Source of the DNA: Prevotellaceae bacterium
Lineage (GTDB): Bacteria; Bacteroidota; Bacteroidia; Bacteroidales; Bacteroidaceae
Direction of reading: 5' to 3'
Assembly (NCBI GenBank): GCA_905371275.1
Contig: CAJPLH010000058.1
Coordinates: 1-10,999, forward strand
Length of the DNA stretch: 10,999 nt
Each line of letters opens with the position of its first letter. The stretch's first letter is position 1. Both the position numbers and the translations under genes were made by a program. Shown one piece after another: positions 1-7,749 of the stretch. Below the pieces are notes generated by a model. It searched no databases. It saw nothing but the letters and a program-made list of their open reading frames with translations, and was not told where the DNA came from.

Positions 1-466
1 CCATCTGCGACCACTCCGACAATGTCAAATCCTAAACTCTTGAGATGTTCTAATCCTTGGTTATAATCTTGATTTCTCTCTTTCCCATAAATGAAGAAAT
101 GATGGAGGATCTGATGACTCTCAGCATCCATAAAAAGGACGAGACCAAAGTTCTTTCCCCAATAGGTGGTATCCATTTGTACCACCACTTTTCGAGGGGA
201 ATGTTCTATCTTCTTCGGGGTGTAATCCTTGAGTTTACGCTTAACGGAGGAGGGGGAGATGCCGAACTCTTCAGATAGCTGTTTAATGGTAAATGTACCT
301 TGGCTGTATCGATTAAAAATAGCTTCTTGAGAGGGCTTTTTGCGACCGCTTGAATAGCGTTTACAGTCATTGCAATACCAGTATGTAGAACCATTGCGCT
401 GCCCTTTGCGAATCATGTGAAAAGAGCCACATTTTGGGCACTTTTTTTACGTGTTGAGTGCATCAT
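1..466 (-). CDS. IS256-type transposase, zinc-binding variant, N-terminal part, frameshifted near start
   Basis: DDE-type transposase that would cut and join the ends of its insertion sequence. The protein begins with a two-pair zinc ribbon (CPKC, then CNDC about 25 residues later). A helix-turn-helix-like stretch follows (FTIKQLSEEFGISPSSVKRK). The start of the catalytic domain comes next, with MDTTYW (probable first catalytic Asp) and, at the window edge, GVVADG (probable second Asp). The ATG pair at 461-466 is in a different frame from the zinc ribbon: the join is a run of seven A (442-448), and in the main frame a TAA stop sits just before it. An eighth A, or a -1 slip on the run, would restore a continuous protein (MMHSTRKKKCPKC). 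The first in-frame ATG after the stop (414-416) would lose the first Cys pair. It may be a decayed copy, a sequencing error in the homopolymer, or a slippage-controlled gene. Family assignment is from recalled motifs. Confidence 0.72.
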
Positions 467-530
467 AAACTTATAATGTGCTACAAAGGTATGAAATTCA
501 ATTGATTAAAGCCCTTTCCAGGAGCATATT
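1..530 (-). mobile_element. Insertion sequence, IS256-like zinc-binding variant (partial)
   Basis: One end of an insertion sequence, recognised from the transposase it carries. The element continues past position 1, so the second terminal repeat and target duplication cannot be seen. The outer end on this side is uncertain. The stretch 500-535 lies about 40-70 bases upstream of the transposase start and is the likely location of the terminal inverted repeat; on the minus strand it reads GGGTCAAATATGCTCC. The family is inferred from protein features only. Confidence 0.6.
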
Positions 531-590
531 TGACCCTTAAGCCAGAAAAAGTGGCATAATTTGTAGATATGAATGAGTGGCTTTCGCCGT

Positions 591-756
591 GAAAATGAAA
601 TCAATGGTGCAGTGCAGATTATCCCAAATCAGTCATTACTAATCGTACTATAACGGTCTAATGACCGATTTGGCATTATTGACAGCTCCTATAAGAATAT
701 GGGTAGAAACAAGCCCAAAGAGTGAAAAAACCGCGGAAAAACGACATTTCATTTTC
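591..756. repeat. Nested inverted repeats
   Basis: Outer arms: GAAAATGAAAT at 591-601 and its exact reverse complement at 746-756. Inner arms: CCAAATCAGTCATTA at 624-638 and TAATGACCGATTTGG at 659-673, complementary at 14 of 15 positions with a 20-nt loop. No T-run follows the inner stem, so it does not look like an intrinsic terminator. It could be a small palindromic mobile element, a remnant of insertion-sequence activity, or a protein-binding site. No open frame lies inside. Confidence 0.5.
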
Positions 757-880
757 GTGCATCACTGATTTTGCTTTCTACGCATAGCAAATATTTCTAT
801 ATAACAATACTTTCCATCCTTCCTCCCCTTGCCTTCGCGTATCTCAGTCTTCTCATATACTCACTCTGTTTATCCACTTC

Positions 881-1190
881 GATCCCTCGCGCGCGTATAT
901 GCGCGCGCCTTCCAACAGCGATTTTGTTTTTCTGCTGTCACAAGTGTCACATACAAAGAAAAAGTTGATGGAAAAACATCCATTTTTGGGGACTATTAAA
1001 GTGAAAAAATCGCCCAATGTCATTGTCTTCTCCAGCATATTTTCTGCACTTGAAACACCCATTTGTTAAAATACACAAGAGAGGTTCTCATAACAAACTG
1101 AAATACAAAACTTTATCAATCACAGCGTGACACTTGTGACAGCAAAAAGAGAAAAACTCCTGTAACGCGCATGTACGCGTGCGCGAGACA
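881..1190. repeat. About 310-bp element with long imperfect inverted ends and GC palindromes
   Basis: TGCTGTCACAAGTGTCAC at 933-950 is repeated as an exact reverse complement at 1127-1144. The match continues outward, imperfectly, through an A/T-rich tract (T-rich at 921-932, A-rich at 1145-1157). It then reaches an alternating CG palindrome in each arm (888-908 and 1165-1185). Arms are about 62-65 bp; the centre (951-1126) is AT-rich and non-coding. Within each arm TGTCAC occurs twice, 9 bp apart. This architecture resembles a miniature inverted-repeat element or a paired hairpin structure. Its origin is inferred; no target duplication was identified. Confidence 0.65.
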
Positions 1191-1288
1191 GAGAAAAAAG
1201 AGGGGGGATATAAGTATTTTTACATTTCAAAATCTTGGCTAATGGATTGCGTGTCGCTCTGGTGTTTCTTCACATCAGAACGTGCACA

Positions 1289-1398
1289 GAAAACAACACG
1301 TCATTTTATGAAAAACAAGCACTCGTTTTATGAAAAACAAGCACTCGTTTTATCGAAAACAACACGTCGTTTTATGAAAACAAGCCATCGCTTTATAC
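1289..1398. repeat. Tandem repeat, five copies of 22 bp
   Basis: Five contiguous 22-bp units at 1289-1310, 1311-1332, 1333-1354, 1355-1376 and 1377-1398. The consensus is close to AAAAACAAGCACTCGTTTTA followed by TG. Units 2 and 3 differ only at the last base. Units 1 and 4 share the variant ACACGTC centre, and unit 5 is the most diverged. The unit length is not a multiple of three, so an open frame across the array reads the repeat in changing frames, which argues against coding. There are no spacers, so it is not a CRISPR array. Confidence 0.85.
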
Positions 1399-1609
1399 AA
1401 AAGTCCCCATTGATGGAAACAAAGAAAAAATCCAGCAGACACAACCTGCATAAATATAAGCATAAAGAGGATTATTGAAGGACAAAAGCCAAGGAGTTGT
1501 GCAAAAAGTGAGAGAAGAGAGGTCGAAAAACAAAGGAAAAGCAATGAGGATATTGCAAAGCAAAAAAGGCATTTACCCCCTATTTGCCTAAAAAAAGTCT
1601 ATTGAAGTA

Positions 1610-1663
1610 ACCAATTTGATATATTCTATCCACCAAAAGACCAAAATATCAAAACAAATTGGT
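1610..1663. promoter_or_regulatory. Imperfect inverted repeat, probable operator of the transporter operon
   Basis: ACCAATTTG (1610-1618) is the exact reverse complement of CAAATTGGT (1655-1663). Inside it TTTGATAT (1616-1623) pairs with ATATCAAA (1646-1653). Both the outer and inner arms therefore match, with a small offset. The right arm runs directly into a TAnnTTTG element at 1663-1670. A regulator bound here would touch the promoter, as expected for an operator or an activator site. The function is inferred from position and symmetry. Confidence 0.4.
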
Positions 1664-1670
1664 AACTTTG
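1663..1670 (+). promoter_or_regulatory. Candidate Bacteroidetes -7 element upstream of the operon
   Basis: TAACTTTG matches the Bacteroidetes -7 consensus TAnnTTTG exactly. No TTTG stands about 20 bases upstream, so a -33 element is missing. That could mean activator dependence, or that this is not the promoter. Weaker alternatives lie nearby, such as TATTTATT at 1688-1695 preceded by TTTG at 1667-1670. Transcription from here would give a leader of roughly 220 nt. Confidence 0.35.
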
Positions 1671-1898
1671 ATGCCATAAAAATTTCATATTTATTCCATC
1701 GGTACGTTGGAAGTTACCTTTTTCTATCGTCAACTGGTCGTTGTGCCACAAGGCAAAGGCTTGCACAAAGCATCGCTGCATAAGGCCAACGGCAATGGCG
1801 CACCTCGATTTTGCCCACCGCAAAGCGGAGTTGCCACGCTTGACCAGAAGAGAGGAAAGGACTTCTGCGCACCATATTGTTATTTATCCACATTTTCT
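1671..1898 (+). other. Long 5' leader of the transporter operon
   Basis: From about 1725 to 1870 the base composition is noticeably richer in G and C than the AT-rich DNA before it. The reading frame of the transporter is open back to an ATG at 1707, but the extra 64 residues resemble no known domain and would bury the signal peptide. Short inverted repeats are present: CCGC/GCGG at 1818-1828, and GGCAA at 1791-1795, which could pair with TTGCC at either 1811-1815 or 1831-1835. These may form alternative RNA structures. No known riboswitch class was recognised. Confidence 0.3.
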
Positions 1899-4800
1899 AT
1901 GAAGAAAAGGCTCTCATTGATGCTCTTTGGCCTGTTTCTCTGCCTCGGGGCTGTGTTAGCACAAACACCAGTGTCAGGTGTTGTGACAGCGGCCTCCGAC
2001 AATCAACCCCTCTTTGGCGCACGTGTTTCGGCAGATGGCGGACGCACCTTCACGGCCACAGACGAAGCAGGTAAGTTTTCCCTGACCATCAAGGGAAAGA
2101 ACCACAACATTACCGTGAGTTATCTCGGCATGCAGTCGCAAACACTGAAAGGTGCCACCGACATGAAAATCGCACTGAAAGATGCGCAATCGCTGGGCGA
2201 AGTGGTGGTGACAGGGTTAACGAAAACCGACCGTCGAATGTTTACCGGTGCTGCCGACAAAGTGGATGCTTCTGCAGCACGCTTGAGCGGTGTGGCCGAC
2301 GTGAGTCGCTCGCTCGAAGGACGCGCAGCAGGTGTGTCGGTGCAAAACGTGAGTGGCACGTTTGGTGCTGCTCCTAAAATTCGTGTGCGCGGTGCCACAT
2401 CCATCTTCGGTGCTTCCAAACCGCTTTGGGTGGTGGACGGCGTAATTATGGAAGATGTGGCGAATGTGGATGCCGACAATCTGGCTTCGGGTAATGCCGA
2501 AACGCTTATCAGCTCGGCCATTGCAGGATTGAACGCAGACGACATTGAGAGTTTCCAAATCTTGAAAGACGGTAGCGCAACCTCCATCTATGGTGCGCGC
2601 GCCATGTCGGGTGTGATTGTGGTGACCACCAAGAAGGGTAAGCAAGGACAATCGCACGTGAACTACACGGGCGAATTTACCACGCGTTTAATTCCCTCTT
2701 ACAGCAATTTCGACATCCTCAACTCTCAAGACCAAATGAGCATCTATCGTGAGTTGCACGACCGCGGTTGGCTCAATTTCTCCGAAGTGCTCAATGGTAG
2801 CGACTACGGAGTGTATGGTCATATGTATGAATTGATCAATACGTTCAATCCTCGCACAGGTCAGTTTGCCCTGGCCAACACAGAGGAGGCGCGCAACACC
2901 TATTTGCGCCAAGCAGAATTTCGCAACACCAACTGGTTTAAGCACTTGTTTTCGAATGCTATCATGCAAAACCACTCTGTGAGTTTGAGTGGTGGTACGG
3001 AGAAGTCGAACTACTATGCTTCGATGAGTGCGATGTTAGACCCAGGTTGGTACAAACAAAGTGAGGTGAACCGCTACACCGCGAACTTCAACGTGACGCA
3101 ACATTTGCTCGAGAACTTGTCGTTCAATGTGATTGGTGGTGCTTCTTACCGCAAACAACGCGCTCCTGGCACACTGGGACAAGATGTGGACGTGGTGGAT
3201 GGTGAGGTGAAACGCGACTTCGACATCAACCCCTATTCTTATGCTTTGAACACTTCGCGTGTGCTCGATCCCCACACTTACTATGTGGCGAACTATGCAC
3301 CATTCAACATTTTCAATGAATTGGACAACAACTTCATCAACTTGAATGTGCTCGACGCGAAGTTCCAATTTGAATTGAAATATAAGCCCATCGCAGGTTT
3401 GGAATTAGCTGCTCTCGGTGCGTTTAAGTATGCTGCAACGTCGCAGGAACACAATGTAACGGAGAACTCGAACCAAGCGATGACCTATCGTGCGATGTCT
3501 AATGCAATCATTCGCAACAGCAACCGCTATCTCTATCGCGATCCTGAACATCCCTATGATTTGCCCATGTCGGTGTTGCCCATCGGTGGTATTTATCACA
3601 AGAATGAAAACCGCATGAGCAACTATGATTTCCGTGCTACGGCAACTTATACGCGCACTTTTGCACAAAAACACACCATCAACCTCTTTGGCGGTGCCGA
3701 AATGACCGACCTCTTGCGCACACGCACTGGTTTTGAGGGTTGGGGTATGCAATACAACTCTGGTGAAGTGCCTTTCTACATTTATCAATATATGAAGAAG
3801 GGCATCGAGGACAGCAAAAACTACTATTCGCTGACCAACACCAACTGGCGCTCTGTGGCTTTCTACACCAACATGAGCTATTCTTATCGCGGTCGCTATG
3901 TGTTTAATGGCACTTACCGCTATGAGGGTTCTAACCAAATGGGACGCAACAGCAATGCGCGCTGGATGTCTACGTGGAACCTCTCGGGTGCGTGGAATTT
4001 GCACGAAGAAGATTTCTTCTATCGTCTGCGTCCGCTCTCTCGTTTCACCCTCCGCGGTTCTTATAGTTTGACGGGTACTCCTCCCGATCCTTCTTACAGC
4101 AGTTCTACGACGGTGTTCCGCGCCGGCAATCCTTTCCGCATCTATGGTGAGGACAGAGAGCCCGTGATTGGCATTTCGCAAGTGGGCAACGCCACTTTGA
4201 CCTATGAGAAGAAGAACGAGTTTAACTTTGGTTTTGACGCTGGACTGTGGAAAAACCGTATTGGTGTGACGTTTGATGTGTACACGCGCAACAACTTCGA
4301 CGAGATGGGCATCATGGTGACGCAAGGTCTTGGCGGCGAAGTGGAACGCGCAGCCAACGTGGCTGAGATGCGCTCTAATGGTATGGAATTGAGCATTTCA
4401 TCGACGAACATCAAGACGAAGGACTTTTCTTGGAACACCAGTTTTGTCTATTCTTACTCAAACACAGAGATTACGAAACTTTTCAACAGCGGTAATGTGA
4501 TCGCGCTGGTGAGCGGCACGGGTTTCCCCAAACGCGGCTACCCTGCACGCGCACTCTTCAGCATTCCTTTTGTGGGGATCAACGATGAAGGTGTGCCCAT
4601 GGTGATCAACGAAAAGGGCAAGGTGACGACCGACGACATCAACTTCCAAGAACGCGTGCACACAGACTTCTTGAAGTATGAAGGGCCCACAGACCCTAAG
4701 TTCACAGGGTCGTTGGGCAACATTTTCAATTACAAGAATCTCCACTTGAATGTGTTCCTCACTTATTCGTTTGGCAATGTGGTGCGCTTGGATCCTAAAT

Positions 4801-5210
4801 TCCGCGCTCGCTACAACGATTTGGCGTCGATGACGCACACTTATCTCAACCGCTGGGTGAAGGCTGGCGATGAGAAGACAACAAACGTGCCGGGCTTCTT
4901 GAGCTACCGCCAATATGCTACACACACCAACTTGCGCTATGCTTACAATGCCTACAATTACAGCACGGCGCGCATCGCAAAAGGTGATTTCGTGCGCCTC
5001 AAAGAGGTGTCGCTCACTTATGACCTCCCTGCTCAATTATTGAAGGGGAAGGCAGTGCGCAATGTTTCGTTGAAATTGCAAGCAACGAACCTCTTCTTGC
5101 TCTATGCAGACAAGAAACTCAACGGACAAGATCCTGAATTCCTCAATGCCGGTGGGGTGTCTTCACCACTTCCTAAGCAATTCACCCTCACGCTCAAAGT
5201 GGGTATTTAA
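1899..5210 (+). CDS. SusC/RagA-family TonB-dependent outer-membrane transporter
   Basis: TonB-linked transporter that imports a ligand captured by its SusD partner across the outer membrane; 1103 residues, normal for the family. The start at 1899 is chosen because it opens with a classic signal peptide (MKKRLSLMLFGLFLCLGAVLA, cleavage before QTP), although the frame is open to an ATG at 1707. A carboxypeptidase-regulatory-like beta domain covers about residues 24-93. A TonB-box-like EVVVTG is at 101-106. The plug domain, about 110-250, ends in the family-diagnostic stretch from DDIESFQILKDGSATSIYGA (about 214-233) to VIVVTTKKGK. The rest is the 22-strand-type beta barrel, closing with a typical C-terminal beta strand ending in VGI. 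It is followed after 22 nt by the SusD partner. No frameshift or missing segment is seen. The substrate cannot be read from the sequence. Confidence 0.96.
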   Translation: MKKRLSLMLFGLFLCLGAVLAQTPVSGVVTAASDNQPLFGARVSADGGRTFTATDEAGKFSLTIKGKNHNITVSYLGMQSQTLKGATDMKIALKDAQSLGEVVVTGLTKTDRRMFTGAADKVDASAARLSGVADVSRSLEGRAAGVSVQNVSGTFGAAPKIRVRGATSIFGASKPLWVVDGVIMEDVANVDADNLASGNAETLISSAIAGLNADDIESFQILKDGSATSIYGARAMSGVIVVTTKKGKQGQSHVNYTGEFTTRLIPSYSNFDILNSQDQMSIYRELHDRGWLNFSEVLNGSDYGVYGHMYELINTFNPRTGQFALANTEEARNTYLRQAEFRNTNWFKHLFSNAIMQNHSVSLSGGTEKSNYYASMSAMLDPGWYKQSEVNRYTANFNVTQHLLENLSFNVIGGASYRKQRAPGTLGQDVDVVDGEVKRDFDINPYSYALNTSRVLDPHTYYVANYAPFNIFNELDNNFINLNVLDAKFQFELKYKPIAGLELAALGAFKYAATSQEHNVTENSNQAMTYRAMSNAIIRNSNRYLYRDPEHPYDLPMSVLPIGGIYHKNENRMSNYDFRATATYTRTFAQKHTINLFGGAEMTDLLRTRTGFEGWGMQYNSGEVPFYIYQYMKKGIEDSKNYYSLTNTNWRSVAFYTNMSYSYRGRYVFNGTYRYEGSNQMGRNSNARWMSTWNLSGAWNLHEEDFFYRLRPLSRFTLRGSYSLTGTPPDPSYSSSTTVFRAGNPFRIYGEDREPVIGISQVGNATLTYEKKNEFNFGFDAGLWKNRIGVTFDVYTRNNFDEMGIMVTQGLGGEVERAANVAEMRSNGMELSISSTNIKTKDFSWNTSFVYSYSNTEITKLFNSGNVIALVSGTGFPKRGYPARALFSIPFVGINDEGVPMVINEKGKVTTDDINFQERVHTDFLKYEGPTDPKFTGSLGNIFNYKNLHLNVFLTYSFGNVVRLDPKFRARYNDLASMTHTYLNRWVKAGDEKTTNVPGFLSYRQYATHTNLRYAYNAYNYSTARIAKGDFVRLKEVSLTYDLPAQLLKGKAVRNVSLKLQATNLFLLYADKKLNGQDPEFLNAGGVSSPLPKQFTLTLKVGI

Positions 5211-5232
5211 TTTCTGCATAAACAATACTTCC

Positions 5233-6816
5233 ATGAAGAAGATTAAACTCAGCATATTTCTCCTTGCAGCGGTTGGCTTGATGACAAGCTGCAATGACTT
5301 TCTCAATAAATATCCGGACAACCGTATGGAGTTGCACACGCCTTCTGACGTGAGCAAACTCGTGGCTTCGGCTTATCCCGATGCTTATCCAGCTTATTTG
5401 CTCGAGATGTATTCGGACAACACGGACGAACAAGTGCACAACACTTGGTCGTCGATGGATAGATTTCAAGAACAAGCCTACGGATGGGAGGACATCACTG
5501 AAACAGGGGTGCCCGATGTGCCTCAAAAACTCTGGAATGCAAGCTACACGGCAGTGGCAACGGCAAATGCTGCGCTGGAATTTATAGCGGCGCAACCCAA
5601 CAAAGAGGCTTACGAAACGCAAAAGGGCGAGGCTAAATTGTGCCGCGCTTATGCGATGTTCCAACTGGCGAATGTGTTTTGCCGTGCCTATGATCCGAAC
5701 ACGGCAGACAAGGAACTGGGACTTCCCTACCCTTATGCGGTGGAGAATGATCCTCGTGCCACTTATCAACGTGGTTCGCTGGCACAACTCTACAAAAACA
5801 TTGAACAGGATTTGACGGAAGGGTTGGAGTTGATGGACAATGCTCACTTTGCGCAACCTAAATTCCACTTCACTCCGGCTGCTGCACACGCTTTTGCTGC
5901 ACGTTTCTACCTCTATGCGCGTCAATATGACAAGGCGGTGGCGCACGCTGATGCGGTGTTGGGAAGCGATGCTACCACGATGCTGCGCGATTGGGAACAA
6001 TGGCGCAAACTGGGGGCGAACGATCAGGTGCAACCTAACGACTACATCAAGAGTGACAAAAACACAAACTTGCTACTCCTCACGGGGATGAGTATGTGGG
6101 GCTATATTTCGCGTCCGATTGGTTTGGGCAACAAATATGCGCACGGCAAACTCTTGTCTTCTACTGAAACGCTGGAATCGAAAGGTCCTTGGGGTGAAGG
6201 TGGTACTGCGCTGAACTATATGGTGACGAGCGGTAGCAATGTGTCGAAGGTGGGTTTAGGAAAGATTCCCTTGAAGCTCGACCAATATGACACGCAAGCG
6301 AAGACGGGTGTGCCTTATGCGGAGTTCTCGGCTTTCAATGCTGATGAAACGTTGTTGGTGCGCGCAGAAGCGAAGGCTCTTTTGGGACGCTACGATGAAG
6401 CTGTGGCAGACATCAACACCTTGCTCAAAGTGTTTGTGCGCAGTGAGGCGAAAGCTACGGAAGCAACACGCACACTGACGCTCAACGGCATCAAGGAGTT
6501 CTACAACAAACTGCGCTACTACACGCCTCAACTTCCCACAGTGAAGAAACAATTTCACACGGATTTCACCATCGAAGCGACTACGCAAGAACCGCTCTTG
6601 CAGTGCATCTTGCATCTTCGCCGATTGGTGACGATGCACGAGGGACTTCGTATGCAGGACGTGAAACGCTATGGATTGACCATCTATCGTCGTCGCGTGA
6701 GTGTGGAAAATCGTATTATTGAAGTTACGGACAGTATGAAAGCGAACGACCCACGTCAGGCGATTCAGTTGCCACAAGATGTCATCACCGCTGGATTGCA
6801 GGCTAATCCACGCTGA
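5233..6816 (+). CDS. SusD/RagB-family substrate-binding outer-membrane lipoprotein
   Basis: Surface lipoprotein that binds the nutrient and acts as the lid on the SusC barrel; 527 residues. The start at 5233 gives a lipoprotein signal peptide with the lipobox LMTSC and modified Cys20, followed by the typical NDFLNKYPDN. The frame stays open upstream into susC, but those codons are not needed. Helical TPR-like segments typical of the fold are seen at about 100-118 (LWNASYTAVATANAALEFI), 134-149 (AKLCRAYAMFQLANVF), 215-244 (FAARFYLYARQYDKAVAHAD) and 370-397 (AEAKALLGRYDEAVADINTL). It lies 22 nt after the transporter gene and 29 nt before the metallohydrolase gene, so they are almost certainly co-transcribed. 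Pairing with the SusC-like protein is expected from family knowledge. Ligand identity is unknown. Confidence 0.95.
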   Translation: MKKIKLSIFLLAAVGLMTSCNDFLNKYPDNRMELHTPSDVSKLVASAYPDAYPAYLLEMYSDNTDEQVHNTWSSMDRFQEQAYGWEDITETGVPDVPQKLWNASYTAVATANAALEFIAAQPNKEAYETQKGEAKLCRAYAMFQLANVFCRAYDPNTADKELGLPYPYAVENDPRATYQRGSLAQLYKNIEQDLTEGLELMDNAHFAQPKFHFTPAAAHAFAARFYLYARQYDKAVAHADAVLGSDATTMLRDWEQWRKLGANDQVQPNDYIKSDKNTNLLLLTGMSMWGYISRPIGLGNKYAHGKLLSSTETLESKGPWGEGGTALNYMVTSGSNVSKVGLGKIPLKLDQYDTQAKTGVPYAEFSAFNADETLLVRAEAKALLGRYDEAVADINTLLKVFVRSEAKATEATRTLTLNGIKEFYNKLRYYTPQLPTVKKQFHTDFTIEATTQEPLLQCILHLRRLVTMHEGLRMQDVKRYGLTIYRRRVSVENRIIEVTDSMKANDPRQAIQLPQDVITAGLQANPR

Positions 6817-6845
6817 TTTGTTTCTCATTTCAATGATTCATTCTT

Positions 6846-7742
6846 ATGAAATTATCCTATATATATAGTAGTCTTTTGGCAGCCGCTCTCACGAGTGGTG
6901 CTTACTCGCTGGCAGCTTGTTCCGATGACAGTCCGAAAGGGTCGTCTATCTTCAACACTTCGATGGTGAAGCGCAATAGTTTTGAGAAGTGGTTGGTGCA
7001 AAACTATACTAACCCTTACAACATTCGGTATTCGTACAGACTTCGCGACATTGACACGGAAACGAGCTACAACTTGAGTCCGGCAGATAGTGCGAAGGCT
7101 ACGAAACTCGCCATCATTTTCAAATATCTTTGGCTGGATGCTTATGCGGAAGTGGCTGGTGCTGACTTTGTCAAAGCCAATGCTCCCCGCACCATCGTGG
7201 CTATCGGTTCGCCTGCTATCAACACGCAAGGACTGCAAACGGCTGCTACGGCAGAAGGTGGTTACACGGTGCGTATGTATCGCGTGAACGAATTGGACCA
7301 AACGACTTTGGAAAGCCAAGAGCTCCTCACGGAATACTATTTCCACACGATTCACCACGAGTTTACCCACATTCTCAACCAAAAGAAGCCTTACCCTGTG
7401 GCATACGACCAAATCAGCAAGGCGGACTATTTGGGTTCGGAGTGGATTCGCAAGAAAGATCCTGAGGCTTTGCGCGCGGGATTCATCAGTCCGTATTCTA
7501 TGGAAAATGCAGGCGAAGACATTGCAGAATTGCAGTCTTACTACATCACCACGACTCCTCAAAAGTGGGAGGAGAAACTCAACAAAGCAGGAAAACCAGG
7601 TCGCGCCATCATTGAGCATAAACTGGAAATCCTGCGCAATTATCTCAAAACATCTTGGAACATTGACCTCGATCAGCTTCGTGATGCGGTGCTGCGTCGC
7701 TCTCACCAAGTGACTACTCTCGACTTAAACCATCTCAACTAA
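6846..7742 (+). CDS. SusCD-associated putative zinc metallohydrolase lipoprotein (HExxH)
   Basis: Predicted outer-membrane lipoprotein with a zincin active site; 298 residues. The signal peptide ends in the lipobox SLAAC (Cys25), followed by SDDS, an acidic motif of the kind that sends Bacteroidetes lipoproteins to the cell surface. The zinc motif HEFTH is at residues 171-175, in the context YYFHTIHHEFTHILNQ. A conserved-looking MENAGEDIAEL (219-229) lies about 50 residues downstream and could supply a third, acidic zinc ligand, as in gluzincins. It matches my recollection of the 'substrate import-associated zinc metallohydrolase lipoprotein' group (TIGR04549, Peptidase_Mx1-like), which is defined by its place next to SusC/SusD genes. 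Peptide-bond cleavage has not been shown by anything in the sequence; the protein might also bind rather than cleave. The next gene begins 7 nt after its stop. Confidence 0.88.
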   Translation: MKLSYIYSSLLAAALTSGAYSLAACSDDSPKGSSIFNTSMVKRNSFEKWLVQNYTNPYNIRYSYRLRDIDTETSYNLSPADSAKATKLAIIFKYLWLDAYAEVAGADFVKANAPRTIVAIGSPAINTQGLQTAATAEGGYTVRMYRVNELDQTTLESQELLTEYYFHTIHHEFTHILNQKKPYPVAYDQISKADYLGSEWIRKKDPEALRAGFISPYSMENAGEDIAELQSYYITTTPQKWEEKLNKAGKPGRAIIEHKLEILRNYLKTSWNIDLDQLRDAVLRRSHQVTTLDLNHLN

Positions 7743-7749
7743 TTGCCAC

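Larger units (their letters stand above)
467..1898. other. Long intergenic region, repeat-rich, no convincing gene
   Basis: This 1.4-kb AT-rich stretch separates the insertion sequence from the transporter operon. Short open frames exist on both strands, but none has a recognisable protein, a plausible start context or coding-like composition. What it holds is repeats (nested inverted repeat 591-756, inverted-repeat element 881-1190, 22-bp tandem repeat 1289-1398), then a purine-rich stretch 1440-1560 with nothing recognisable. The probable control region of the operon lies at 1610-1670, followed by a more GC-rich leader to 1898. Confidence 0.7.

Noticed and set aside
206..394. 62-codon minus-strand frame inside the insertion sequence
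   Set aside because: It is out of frame with the transposase, whose zinc ribbon and catalytic motifs are clear in another frame.
1289..1398. Possible CRISPR array
   Set aside because: The 22-bp units are contiguous with no unique spacers, and there is no cas gene in the window.
1179..1478. 99-codon open frame on the plus strand
   Set aside because: It starts at a GTG inside the right-hand GC palindrome and runs through the 22-bp tandem repeat, reading it in different frames. The Lys- and His-rich product has no recognisable domain and simply reflects A-rich DNA.
1561..1589. Possible minus-strand terminator (AGGCA/TGCCT with a T-run)
   Set aside because: Only five contiguous base pairs form before mismatches, and no minus-strand gene ends here.
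1707..1898. Transporter start at the upstream ATG (1707)
   Set aside because: The added 64 residues have no recognisable domain and would place the signal peptide in the interior. The ATG at 1899 begins a standard signal sequence.
3405..4325. 306-codon open frame on the minus strand
   Set aside because: It lies wholly inside the transporter gene, whose protein is clearly recognisable. The minus-strand product has no domain and is a shadow of codon bias. The same applies to the long minus-strand frames at 5194-6033, 6852-7709 and 8350-9291.
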